Source of the DNA: Thalassospira profundimaris WP0211
GTDB lineage: Bacteria; Pseudomonadota; Alphaproteobacteria; Rhodospirillales; Thalassospiraceae
NCBI RefSeq assembly: GCF_000300275.1
Contig: NZ_AMRN01000002.1
Span: 496,000 to 559,999 of the forward strand
Reading direction: 5' to 3'
DNA length: 64,000 bases
A program made the translations under genes and the position numbers. The notes beneath the pieces were generated by a model, which saw nothing but the letters and a program-made list of their open reading frames with translations, was not told the DNA's origin and made no database searches. Positions 56,248 to 64,000 of this stretch are shown in pieces; the first letter of the stretch is position 1; each line of letters starts with the position of its first letter.

Positions 56248-57114
56248 ATGATAGTCGGGGAACGTATCGCAGAAATCTGGAAGTTCTGCGCTGTTGCGTG
56301 CGTTGTTGGCCTTGCGGGAAACGCAGAGGCGGCAGGTAATGGAATCCCCGAGACGGTCGACATTCCGTCTGGCTGGTTCTGGCAGGGATCCGATTCAATC
56401 GAACGGCAATATGCCTATCAGATTGACGAGCAGGTCTATGGCCACGATATCAGCCGCCGTAACCGTTGGTATGATCTCGAAGCCGATAAATGGCGCGTCC
56501 ATCTTTTGGGCTATGATATCGGCAAAACACCGGTAACCAACGACCAGTATGCGGTTTTTGTCGAAGAAACTGGCCATCCCGCACCAACGATCAGCCAGGA
56601 AGACTGGGAACGTCAGGGGCTGATTTATAACTATGACACCATCGTACCATTCCTTTGGAACGATGGTCGTCCCCCGCGCGGGCGTGGCAATCATCCCGTC
56701 GTTCTGGTGTCGTGGCAGGATGCCAACGCCTATACCCGTTGGCTCAGCGAAAAGACGCGTGAAAGCTGGCACTTGCCCGACGAGCTTTATTGGGAAAAGG
56801 CGATGCGTGGCCCGGATGGTACGTTCTACCCATGGGGAAATATTTTCGATGCAAGCCGCCTGAACAGTGCTGATAGCGGACCGTTTGATACCATGCCTGT
56901 CGGTCAGTTCGAAGCCGGGCCATATGGTGTGCTTGACGGTGTCGGGCAGGTGTTTGAATGGACGTCTTCGTCTTCCCAGCCGGGCTATCGGACAGTCAAG
57001 GGCGGATCATGGGATGATCGCGGGTGCGGGGTTTGTCGCCCGGCTGCCCGTCACGCCCGCCCGGAATATCTCAAGCACATCCTGATTGGTTTTCGGGTGA
57101 TGCGCGATCACTGA
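56248..57114 (+). CDS. exported SUMF1/FGE-sulfatase-type protein
   Basis: 288 residues. The N-terminus MIVGERIAEIWKFCAVACVV ends in NAEAAGN, a probable signal peptide, so the protein is periplasmic. The SUMF1 fold is clear: GYDIGKTPVTNDQYAVFVEE, HPVVLVSWQDANAYTRWLSE, WHLPDELYWEKAMRGPDG, GQVFEWTSSS and VKGGSWDDRG. True formylglycine-generating enzymes have a Cys pair after GGS at fixed spacing. Here the pair is a CGVC three residues further on, followed by RPAARH. So sulfatase activation is unproven, and no sulfatase is nearby. Its closest partners are the Cys-rich repeat protein and perhaps the next gene. Confidence 0.85.
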   Translation: MIVGERIAEIWKFCAVACVVGLAGNAEAAGNGIPETVDIPSGWFWQGSDSIERQYAYQIDEQVYGHDISRRNRWYDLEADKWRVHLLGYDIGKTPVTNDQYAVFVEETGHPAPTISQEDWERQGLIYNYDTIVPFLWNDGRPPRGRGNHPVVLVSWQDANAYTRWLSEKTRESWHLPDELYWEKAMRGPDGTFYPWGNIFDASRLNSADSGPFDTMPVGQFEAGPYGVLDGVGQVFEWTSSSSQPGYRTVKGGSWDDRGCGVCRPAARHARPEYLKHILIGFRVMRDH

Positions 57115-57222
57115 TCGCCCGAGACGATTGTTGCAAAGCGCCATCAAATCACTAACTGTTGAAAGGGGTTTATTGGCGTGATCGGTCGCAAACCGCCTTA
57201 TTCTGTGCAAAAGGAATAACGG

Positions 57223-57990
57223 GTGGATCGCAACGATGTTGGTAAAGAAATGACTGAAGACAAACTCGATTTGGCGTCTATCCCGACAGATCAGCTTGAA
57301 AAGATGTTGGCCGCGGGACGCGATGTTATGGAATGTCACCGCGTTCTGACGGCGACGGGCGATAACATCGTCGGTGAACTGATCAAGGGATCGGGGACGT
57401 TCTATGAATGGAACCACTACCCCGAAGGCGATGTCTATGATCGCCAGTCACATGCGCAGTTCTATTATCATGCCCATCCCAAGGAAGAACGCCGGGACTG
57501 GGACGAGCACGGACATTTCCATACCTTCATGCGCCCGCGCGGCATGCCCGATGGCTGCAAACCCAAACAGATCGAAGGCTTCACCTATCCCGAGGGGCCG
57601 AACGATGCGCTTTCGCATTTGATCGCGTTTTCGATGGATGAGTTCGGCTTTTGCCAGCGATTGTTTACCACCAACCGTTGGGTCACGGGCGAAGTCTGGT
57701 ATGACGCCGAAGACGTCATCGGCATGCTTGATGGTTTTGTCATCGACCATGCCCAGCCGTCCTGGCCGGTCAATCGCTGGGTGTCGGGCATGATGGTGCT
57801 TTTCCGGCCGCAGATTGAACAGCTGATCCGCGAACGCGATCAGGCGGTGGCCGACTGGGCGCAAAAACACCCCGACCGTGACGTGTATGAAGATCGTGAT
57901 CTTGAAGTTACCGCGACCCTTGATGTCGCAACGGTGGAGCAGATGCGTTCGGTCGGCGAAGAACTTTTGCGTCGGCGCGAGGCGGCATAG
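57223..57990 (+). CDS. conserved hypothetical protein with His-rich motif
   Basis: 255 residues. GTG at 57223 is chosen because AAGGA lies seven bases upstream; the ATG at 57250 has no comparable site. I do not recognise the family with certainty; from memory it may belong to DUF6969. No signal or membrane segment. A central segment, AQFYYHAHPKEERRDWDEHG then HFHTFMRPRG, has four His within 25 residues plus acidic residues, a plausible metal site. A tryptophan-rich region follows (RWVTGEVWYDAEDV, QPSWPVNRWVSGMM). It is downstream of the SUMF1-like gene by 108 bases. Confidence 0.7.
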   Translation: MDRNDVGKEMTEDKLDLASIPTDQLEKMLAAGRDVMECHRVLTATGDNIVGELIKGSGTFYEWNHYPEGDVYDRQSHAQFYYHAHPKEERRDWDEHGHFHTFMRPRGMPDGCKPKQIEGFTYPEGPNDALSHLIAFSMDEFGFCQRLFTTNRWVTGEVWYDAEDVIGMLDGFVIDHAQPSWPVNRWVSGMMVLFRPQIEQLIRERDQAVADWAQKHPDRDVYEDRDLEVTATLDVATVEQMRSVGEELLRRREAA

Positions 57991-58063
57991 CAAGCCTGCG
58001 CAACAGGTATCTGCAATACCCAAGACGCATTGCCAGAGATTGTAAACAGAGTGCAAATAACAA

Positions 58064-58094
58064 AAATGGCCGGGGCATGATGCTCCGGCCATTT
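58064..58094. terminator. bidirectional terminator between convergent genes
   Basis: A 14-pair stem (one G-T) AAATGGCCGGGGCA/TGCTCCGGCCATTT with a TGA loop. On the minus strand it is followed by TTGTTATTTG. Confidence 0.88.
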
Positions 58095-58117
58095 CGTATT
58101 GCGAGATCGTGAAAGTG

Positions 58118-58516
58118 CTACTGAGCTTTCAGGAACTCGATGATGTCGGCAACATCTTCATCTTTGTTGAGTTTGAACGCCATTTTGGAGCGTTCCTTGG
58201 AACCTGCGATTTCGCTCAGTTTCGCGGACGGATCCTTGAGGTAATCGGTCAGGAACGCTTCGTCAGCAACAAAGCCTTTTTCGCAGGCAGCAAGATAACC
58301 CTTGCCGTATTTGAAGCCTTTAACCGTGCCGCATTCACGACCGAAAGCGCCAGCAAGACTTGGGCCGACCTTGTTCACACCAGCATCAAGGCTGTGGCAA
58401 GCAGCACAGCGCTTGAAAAGTTTTTCACCTTTCGCCGCATCACCAGCAATCGCAGGCGCGGCAGACAGGAAGGCGATGGAGCTGGCAACGAGAACCAGTT
58501 TGCGCGAAAACGTCAT
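58118..58516 (-). CDS. exported class I cytochrome c (c2-like)
   Basis: 132 residues. Signal peptide to about residue 24 (PAIAG). Haem site CAACH at 37-41, with axial Met in SKMAFKL. The c2-like frame VGPSLAGAFGR is followed by ECGTVKGFKYGKGYLAACEK. These two extra Cys, 18 residues apart, are absent in typical cytochrome c2 and could form a disulphide. It is a small periplasmic electron carrier. It converges with the His-rich protein gene and lies in the same neighbourhood as the Cys-rich repeat protein. Confidence 0.9.
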   Translation of the reverse strand: MTFSRKLVLVASSIAFLSAAPAIAGDAAKGEKLFKRCAACHSLDAGVNKVGPSLAGAFGRECGTVKGFKYGKGYLAACEKGFVADEAFLTDYLKDPSAKLSEIAGSKERSKMAFKLNKDEDVADIIEFLKAQ

Positions 58517-58989
58517 TATTGAGCCTCTCTCTTAGTTCGATGTTCCCGGTGATCGGGATAATGCACCACTTTCTGGCGCATTTGTGGGTAAACGCAAGGT
58601 CAACGCGGGATATTGTTATGCGTCGAACAAGTACAAGATCGCTTGATCTTCAAAAACTGGTAACCAGATCTATCATAGTGTGATGGTGAAAAATTTGAGT
58701 TTAGTCAATTTTTGGACTGAGCTGTCGAAATTTGCCAGATTTCAGATGCTTTTGATTGCTGGTGTAAGGCCTAAGACTGAAATAGTGTGTTTTTGCCATT
58801 GTGGCAGAAGGTTTGATGAAATCCATCAGGGACGGGGATTATCCCGGTTCGGCAATTGATCAACAGGATGGTTGAAAATCAGGACCTTGTGCCCCAACTA
58901 AGGAAAATATGTTTGTCGAATTCCTGCCAGAAGTATAATGTTGGGCATAAATTTGGCAGCCATATGAGAAGCGTGCCAGGAGATATCTA
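58517..58989. other. 473-base AT-rich divergent gap
   Basis: Lies between the cytochrome and DUF2336 genes. It contains small inverted repeats, AAGATC-GCTT-GATCTT (58635-58650) and TGCCA-TTG-TGGCA near 58796. No frame here is convincing as a gene. It presumably contains both promoters. Confidence 0.5.
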
Positions 58990-60126
58990 TTGCCACGTAT
59001 CACCAAAGAAGATCTGAGCAAGCTGGTTCAGGACCCGTCAGGGGAAAATCGCGCGGACACGGCCGACAAGATCAGTCGTGAATTCACGACCGAGACCCTG
59101 ACTGACAGCGAACGTGTCCTGGCCGAAGATATTTTCCGTCTGATGATCCGTGACGCGGAAGTCCGCGTGCGCAAGGCCCTTGCCAAAAACCTTGCCCAGA
59201 CACCTTTGGTGCCACACGACGTTGCCGCGACGCTGGCCCGCGATGTGGACGAAGTCGCGCTTCCGGTTCTTGAATTTTCCGAAGTTCTTAATGACGACGA
59301 CCTTGTCGACATCATCGGTGACAATGCCGACAGTGTCGAAAAGCAGCGTGCGATCGCTTCGCGGTCATATGTTTCCGAAGTTGTTTCGGCAACGCTGGTC
59401 GATATCGGCCATGAAGACGTGATGGTCGACCTGATGTCAAACCAGGGTGCCGAAATCAGCGAGGTTTCCCTGCAAAAGGTCGTTGATGATTTCGGCGACA
59501 ATGAACGCATCCAGAAACCGATGATCGAACGCAATCATCTGCCAATCACGATTGCCGAACGCATGGTGACACTGGTGTCCGAACGGATGCGTTCGCAACT
59601 GATTTCACGCGGTCACATCCCCGAGGGAATCGTTAACGCCGTCATGACCCAGTCGCAGGAAAGCGCGACCATCGGGCTTCTTGGTGATGGTGTCGAGGAA
59701 CGCGATGTCGAACTGCTTGTCGAACATCTTTATAACAACAAGCGTCTGACAAGCGGTTTGATCCTGCGTGCACTTTGCATGGGCGATGTATCCTTTTTCG
59801 AGGCCGCATTGGCGAAACGTGCCGGTGTCTCGTTGATCAATACCCGTATTCTTATTCATGACAGTGGTCCGTTCGGCCTTGAAGCGATCTATAACAAGGC
59901 CGGCATGCCAGAACATTTCTTTCCGGGTGTTCGTGCGGCGATTGAAGTTGCCCGCGAGACTTCCTTTGATGGTGAAGAACATGACAAGGAACGCTATTCA
60001 CGCCGGATGATCGAACGGGTCCTGACCCAGTACGGTGATCTTGGGGTCGAGTTTGATTCAGATGACGTCGATTATCTGATGGGCCGTATGTTGCAGCTTC
60101 CGGGGGAACGGGCGTTGCATCACTGA
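58990..60126 (+). CDS. DUF2336 domain protein
   Basis: 378 residues from a TTG at 58990 with AGGAG eight bases upstream. The all-helical, HEAT-like DUF2336 repeat region begins around residue 20 (ENRADTADKISREF) and includes VPHDVAATLARDVDEVALPV and LEFSEVLNDDDLVDIIG. The family is almost restricted to alphaproteobacteria. Its function is not established; some members occur with motility or cell-cycle genes. Single-gene unit with its own terminator. Confidence 0.88.
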   Translation: MPRITKEDLSKLVQDPSGENRADTADKISREFTTETLTDSERVLAEDIFRLMIRDAEVRVRKALAKNLAQTPLVPHDVAATLARDVDEVALPVLEFSEVLNDDDLVDIIGDNADSVEKQRAIASRSYVSEVVSATLVDIGHEDVMVDLMSNQGAEISEVSLQKVVDDFGDNERIQKPMIERNHLPITIAERMVTLVSERMRSQLISRGHIPEGIVNAVMTQSQESATIGLLGDGVEERDVELLVEHLYNNKRLTSGLILRALCMGDVSFFEAALAKRAGVSLINTRILIHDSGPFGLEAIYNKAGMPEHFFPGVRAAIEVARETSFDGEEHDKERYSRRMIERVLTQYGDLGVEFDSDDVDYLMGRMLQLPGERALHH

Positions 60127-60157
60127 TCTCGCCTGTCAGCACGATGATCTTGCAGTC

Positions 60158-60194
60158 AAAACCGCCCGATGTGTAATCCGGGCGGTTTTCTTTT
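60158..60194 (+). terminator. terminator after DUF2336 gene
   Basis: An 11-bp stem AAAACCGCCCG/CGGGCGGTTTT across about 10 bases, followed by CTTTTGG. Confidence 0.88.
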
Positions 60195-60209
60195 GGGGCT
60201 TCGTTGGCC

Positions 60210-60246
60210 AAACAAAAAGGGCGCTGCCATGCCGGCAGCGCCCTTT
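60210..60246 (-). terminator. terminator after minus-strand TRAP operon
   Basis: A 13-bp stem (60216-60228 with 60234-60246), AAAGGGCGCTGCC with its complement. On the minus strand it is followed by TTTTTGTTTGG. Confidence 0.9.
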
Positions 60247-60270
60247 GTCAGTTCTTATCCAAACGCCATG

Positions 60271-61662
60271 CTATTCAAGCAGCGTATTGGGCATCCACAG
60301 GGCCAGTTCCGGGAAGTACATCACGAGGATAAGACCCAGAACCTGCAGAAGTACGAAGGGAATGATGCCTTTGTAGATCTGCTGGATGGTGATGGATTTC
60401 GGCGCCACACCCTTGAGATAGAATAGGGCAAACCCAAACGGTGGCGTTAAGAAGCTTGTTTGCAAGTTCACCGCCACAAGGACCGCAAACCAGGTCAGAA
60501 CCTGTGCCTCGGTGGCTTCGAGGCCGCCGATATCAAGGTGATGCCCAAAATCAAGCTGGGCAATGACCGGTGCAAAGATCGGCAGAACAATCAGGGTGAT
60601 CTCGACCCAGTCAAAGAAGAAGCCAAGGATAAAGACGATCAGCATCAGCAGAAGCAAGATGCCCCATGGACCAAGACCGGCACCTTCGACAAGGTCAATC
60701 ACCAGATCATCACCGCCCAGCGAACGGAAGACGTAGGAAAACACCGTCGCACCGGCAAACAGGAAGAACAGCATCGCGCCGGTCAGTGCCGAACGTTCGC
60801 AGACATCCTTAAGGACCGGCCATTTCAGGCGCCCCTTGACCAGTGCAAGGAAGGTCGCACCAACCGCACCAACGCCTGCGGCCTCGGTCGGGGTGGCAAA
60901 GCCGGCAAAGATCGAACCCAGAACCAGAACAATCAGGAAGACCGGTGGCAAGAAGCTGCGCAGCATCATCATGACAAGGTCTTTGCCGTGTACGGCTTCG
61001 CCTTCTGGAAGCGGCGGGGCAAGCGACGGGTTCAGCTGACAGCGTACAAAGATATAGACCGTGTACAAGCTTGCAAGGAGCAGACCCGGAATGATCGCTG
61101 CCAGGAACAGGTTGCCAACCGATACCGACAAAAGGTCGGACATCAGAACCAGCATGATCGATGGCGGGATCAGAATGCCGAGCGTACCCGATGCCGCAAT
61201 CGTGCCGGTGGCCAGTGACGGATCATAATTACGACGCATCATCACCGGCAGGGCGAGCAAGGTCATCATGACAACCGATGCGCCAATAATACCGGTGGTT
61301 GCCGCCATGATGGTGCCCATCAGGGTTACCGAAAGGGCAAGACCGCCCGGCACCTTGCGCAGCAGCATGTTGAGGCATTCCAGAAGATCTTCTGCAACAC
61401 CACTTTTTTCAAGCATCGTGCCCATGTAAATGAACATCGGCACGGCAACCATCACCATGTTTTCGGAGATGCCGCCCCAGATACGTGAAACGATATTGAA
61501 AAATTCAATAAACGAGAAAACGTCATAGGCCATGCCCAGGAAGCCAAAGCCGATCCCGATGCCGGAAATGACGAAAGCAACCGGAAGTCCCGTGAAGACA
61601 AGAATGCCGAGCGAGGCAAACATGAACAGCGGAAACCAGTCTTCGATATAGAAGTTATCCAT
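60271..61662 (-). CDS. TRAP transporter large permease, DctM family
   Basis: 463 residues with about 12 helices. DctM motifs: ATTGIIGASVVMMTLLALPV, AASGTLGILIPPSIML, GFATPTEAAGVGAVGATFLA and the late SFLTPPFGFALFYLKGVAP. The longer form and this C-terminal motif match the permeases that pair with TakP-like binding proteins. Its start is 21 bases after the dctQ stop. Inner membrane, sodium-coupled. It is the last gene of the operon. Confidence 0.93.
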   Translation of the reverse strand: MDNFYIEDWFPLFMFASLGILVFTGLPVAFVISGIGIGFGFLGMAYDVFSFIEFFNIVSRIWGGISENMVMVAVPMFIYMGTMLEKSGVAEDLLECLNMLLRKVPGGLALSVTLMGTIMAATTGIIGASVVMMTLLALPVMMRRNYDPSLATGTIAASGTLGILIPPSIMLVLMSDLLSVSVGNLFLAAIIPGLLLASLYTVYIFVRCQLNPSLAPPLPEGEAVHGKDLVMMMLRSFLPPVFLIVLVLGSIFAGFATPTEAAGVGAVGATFLALVKGRLKWPVLKDVCERSALTGAMLFFLFAGATVFSYVFRSLGGDDLVIDLVEGAGLGPWGILLLLMLIVFILGFFFDWVEITLIVLPIFAPVIAQLDFGHHLDIGGLEATEAQVLTWFAVLVAVNLQTSFLTPPFGFALFYLKGVAPKSITIQQIYKGIIPFVLLQVLGLILVMYFPELALWMPNTLLE

Positions 61663-61683
61663 TTGGAATTATCCCCGTTCCGC

Positions 61684-62268
61684 TCAGTCTTTGATCTTGG
61701 CAGTGCCAAGTTCTTCAAGATGGTGGGTCCCGACGTAATAGCCTGCGCGCTTGTGCAGGTTGGTCGGGCCAAAGACATAGACGAAGCATTTCAGGAAGAT
61801 CGAAAGCCCCGCCATGGCGAGAAGGCCAAAGCCGATGGGAATGGTTGATTTGATGATCCAGCGATGGGTCAGACCCGTTGTTGAAGCCGATACTTCGCCG
61901 CTTTCAAAGGAACGGGCGACAAAATCAAACCCGAAATACAGCACCAAAGCACAGAATGGCAGCACGCAAATGATGCCACCGATCATCTCGACAATCGCGC
62001 GGGTACGGGGGCGAAGATTGTCGCGGATAAGTTCAATACGAACATGTGCATCGCGAATATAGGCGAAGCCAAAGCACAGCATAAACAGGCCGGTATGCAG
62101 GTGCCATTCAAGCTCCTGGAGCTTGATGGATCCCTGACCGCCGAATTTACGCTGGATCACGTCGTACAAGATGACGATCATCAATGGTATCGCAAGCAGG
62201 CTTGCCCACTTTCCCACACGGGTCACGATGGCATCGATGATGTCACTAAATTTCAGTAGCGCTTCCAT
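61684..62268 (-). CDS. TRAP transporter small permease, DctQ family
   Basis: 194 residues from the ATG at 62268, with GGGAGACC upstream; a further 17 codons are open but lack a site. Four helices at about 20-42, 57-80, 93-115 and 140-162. Between helices 1 and 2 lies the DctQ segment KLQELEWHLHTGLFMLCFGF. The C-terminal tail is longer than in the DctQ at 11036. Middle gene of dctP-dctQ-dctM. Confidence 0.9.
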   Translation of the reverse strand: MEALLKFSDIIDAIVTRVGKWASLLAIPLMIVILYDVIQRKFGGQGSIKLQELEWHLHTGLFMLCFGFAYIRDAHVRIELIRDNLRPRTRAIVEMIGGIICVLPFCALVLYFGFDFVARSFESGEVSASTTGLTHRWIIKSTIPIGFGLLAMAGLSIFLKCFVYVFGPTNLHKRAGYYVGTHHLEELGTAKIKD

Positions 62269-62298
62269 AGAAGGTCTCCCGGGTCTTCTTATCGCGGT

Positions 62299-62328
62299 CA
62301 AGGCCGGGGCACGGAGCACCCGGCCTTG
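62299..62328 (-). repeat. stem-loop between dctP and dctQ (minus-strand operon)
   Basis: CAAGGCCGGG and CCCGGCCTTG flank a 10-base loop, with no T-run. It occupies the same position as the hairpin at 10911 in the other TRAP operon. Confidence 0.6.
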
Positions 62329-62378
62329 CCGAGACTTGTTTTTGTCGACTGACTTAACAGTCGTTCAGACCTGTTGGA

Positions 62379-63440
62379 TTAATCGAGATAACCGATGTCT
62401 TTCCAGATCTTGTAGTTTTCGCGGAAGCTCTGGAGGCTTTCGTAAGCCATTTTGAAGTTCGCATCTTCAGCTGAAAGCTCGGCTGCGACTTCTTCCCAGG
62501 CACCACGCATGGCATCGAGCATTTCCGGCGACCACTTCTTGATGTTCACGCCTTTTTCCTGAAGTTCTTTCAGGGCGTCGAACTGGATCGCTTCACCTTC
62601 TGCAAAGCCATATGCAAGGTTGTCGTTACAGACGGACTCGATCTGGGCACGCTGCGTATCGGAAAGCGCATCCCATTTTTCCTTGTTCATCATCAGATCG
62701 AACAGTGTCGACTGCTGATGCCAGCCTGGGAAGTAGTAGTACTTTGCGACCTGGTGGAAGCCGAGTTTCAAGTCAATCGCCGGCATGGAGAACTCGGTCG
62801 CGTCAATCGTGCCAAGTTCAAGTGCCGGATAGATGTCGCCACCGGCCAGAAGCTGGGTGGACACACCAAGTTTTTCCATCACCTTCGCGCCAAGACCGAA
62901 GAAGCGCATTTTCAGACCCTTGAGGTCTTCCGGGGAATTGATCTCCTTGGAGAACCAACCAGATGCTTCCGGTGCGATCAGGCCGCAGAACAGCGATTTG
63001 ATGCCATGTTCGGCATAAAGCTTGTCAAAGATTTCCTGGCCACCGCCAAACTTGACCCATGCCAGATATTCACCTGCCTGCGGGCCGAACGGTACGGCAC
63101 CGAAAAGCTGAAGGGCCGGAACCTTACCTGCCCAGTAACCCGGGGTGGAGAAGGCCGCATCAATCGAGCCGGTCGAAACCGCATCGAAAACTTCCAGTGC
63201 CGGCACAAGTGCGCCCGGCTCATAGAATTTGATGTTGATATTGCCGCCAGAAACTTGGTCGATCTTCTCGTCGACGCGTTTGCCAAGCGTACCAAGCTGG
63301 GTCAGGCTGCCCGGATAGGTCGAGCCCATTTTCCAGCGAACGCGATCCTGGGCATCCGCATCAGAAGGTACTGCCGCAACCGCGACCGCAGCAAGAACGG
63401 CCGCACAAGTTGCGGATTTAAGCATTTTAGAAAAAGTCAT
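62379..63440 (-). CDS. TRAP solute-binding protein, DctP family (TakP-like)
   Basis: 353 residues. Signal peptide to about residue 30 (SDADAQ). The segment FFGLGAKVMEKLGVSTQLLA, followed by GGDIYPALELGTIDATEFS and HQVAKYYYFPGWHQQS, is the TakP pattern; Rhodobacter TakP binds 2-oxo acids such as pyruvate with sodium. The Arg in LKMRFFG is the expected carboxylate clamp. Probable substrate class: short 2-oxo or hydroxy monocarboxylates. First gene of the operon. An AGGGAGGA ribosome site precedes the ATG. Confidence 0.92.
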   Translation of the reverse strand: MTFSKMLKSATCAAVLAAVAVAAVPSDADAQDRVRWKMGSTYPGSLTQLGTLGKRVDEKIDQVSGGNINIKFYEPGALVPALEVFDAVSTGSIDAAFSTPGYWAGKVPALQLFGAVPFGPQAGEYLAWVKFGGGQEIFDKLYAEHGIKSLFCGLIAPEASGWFSKEINSPEDLKGLKMRFFGLGAKVMEKLGVSTQLLAGGDIYPALELGTIDATEFSMPAIDLKLGFHQVAKYYYFPGWHQQSTLFDLMMNKEKWDALSDTQRAQIESVCNDNLAYGFAEGEAIQFDALKELQEKGVNIKKWSPEMLDAMRGAWEEVAAELSAEDANFKMAYESLQSFRENYKIWKDIGYLD

Positions 63441-63925
63441 TCGTCTTCCTCCCTAAGAAGTCCGAAATTGGTAATACCACGTGAGGCCGACCACCACCTT
63501 TTGCTTTTATTATTGGGTGGTATTCTCCCCGATTTTTATGTTGCAGGGCGAAGCATAAGCGTATTTCGCAAGGATGAGCAAGTTTGTTTCACCGTTTGCG
63601 AAAGAAAATATCCTTTTGCAGTGCGAAAAGAAAACTTCGTGTCAGGCGTGGAAAGCAGGAATTCCGCACGGGAATGCGCATTTGGCGTTCATTCATGCCG
63701 TTTGAAAATACCGGGTCAAAAAGCTGTATGATCGTCGCGGCTTAGGGGATTTTGGTTTTATCACCCCAATTATTGTGGGGGGATTCGTACCCGGGATTCT
63801 GTGTGACGCCAGGGTGATGTCGGGACGATTGTTGCTTCAATCTTGGCGAAGGATGCTGTCTTGCGATATTGCAAATGCAACAGATGGTGTCATTTTCGAC
63901 GTAACACAGGGGAAGAAATCGTTTG
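63441..63925. other. gap upstream of TRAP operon, toward tRNA
   Basis: About 485 bases without a supported gene. AATACCAC (63473-63480) and GTGGTATT (63517-63524) form an inverted repeat spaced by 36 bases in the leader of the dctP gene, possibly operator half-sites. Short frames here have no ribosome sites. Confidence 0.45.
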
Positions 63926-63964
63926 AAAACGAAAACGGGCGGCCTTTCGATGAAAGACCGCCCG
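63926..63964 (-). terminator. terminator of the tRNA transcript
   Basis: CGGGCGG...CCGCCCG with an inner CTTTC/GAAAG stem and one mismatch. On the minus strand it is followed by TTTTCGTTTTC. It lies just past the tRNA 3' end. Confidence 0.88.
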
Positions 63965-63969
63965 ACTGA

Positions 63970-64000
63970 TGGTCGGAGCGAGAGGATTCGAACCTCCGAC
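63970..64000 (-). tRNA. tRNA 3' end (cut by window edge), possibly tRNA-Pro
   Basis: Minus strand: a T arm GGAGG-TTCGAAT-CCTCT, acceptor 3' strand CGCTCCG, discriminator A and encoded CCA. The anticodon lies beyond the window. The acceptor sequence would fit alphaproteobacterial tRNA-Pro, but that identity is a guess. Confidence 0.85.

Noticed and set aside
63775..63969. 64-codon plus-strand frame before the tRNA
   Set aside because: It runs through the tRNA terminator hairpin and has no ribosome site.

Overview
This window looks like chromosomal DNA from a marine or aquatic alphaproteobacterium of the Rhodospirillales, most plausibly Thalassospira or a close relative. That placement is inferred from protein style only. 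It rests on three TRAP transporters, a DUF2336 protein, HBM-type chemoreceptors, FMN-type glutamate synthase homologues, and GC-rich codon use around an AT-rich insertion.

Layout. 1-8.9 kb: an EamA exporter cut by the left edge, the ABC-F ATPase uup, a DjlA-like co-chaperone, two tandem paralogous HBM chemoreceptors and a winged-helix regulator. 8.9-18.6 kb: an SDR dehydrogenase divergent from a TRAP transporter (DctP, DctQ, DctM), then a fused 5-oxoprolinase/hydantoinase and a membrane-anchored FMN glutamate-synthase-like protein. These suggest uptake and opening of a 5-oxoproline-like or hydantoin-like compound. 18.6-21.4 kb: an AT-rich island holding a ParB-domain gene split by a complete IS3-family element with 28-bp perfect terminal repeats and a 3-bp target duplication. 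Removing the element restores a 496-codon frame. 21.4-28.5 kb: a YjhX-like protein, a GNAT acetyltransferase, a GAF-GGDEF cyclase, an AIM24 protein, a D-lactate-dehydrogenase-like flavoprotein, an LpxR-like lipid A deacylase and a DUF2189 membrane protein. 29-34 kb: a giant AsmA protein and a PiT phosphate permease.

34.4-43.6 kb: queuosine genes (yhhQ-like transporter, queA, tgt, queF, and later queG) flank an iron-uptake surface-signalling triad (FecI sigma factor, FecR, STN-type TonB receptor) with Fur-box-like sites. 43.6-47.7 kb: a CpdA-like phosphoesterase, an RHH protein, an asparagine synthetase with an altered glutaminase motif, and a PAS-REC-HPt protein. 47.9-55.5 kb: a catabolic locus with an RpiR regulator, class III aminotransferase, BKACE enzyme, TAXI-TRAP transporter and UspA protein. 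Related GAAACAT palindromes precede both the regulator and the transporter genes.

55.6-58.5 kb: the least explained part. An exported 13-cysteine protein built of NPCAA repeats is divergent from an exported SUMF1-like protein with a CGVC motif. They are followed by an unrecognised His-rich protein and a c-type cytochrome with two extra cysteines. 59-64 kb: a DUF2336 protein, a TakP-like TRAP operon on the minus strand, and the 3' end of a tRNA at the right edge.

All three TRAP loci carry a stem-loop between the binding-protein gene and the first permease gene. Most transcription units end in recognisable rho-independent terminators.
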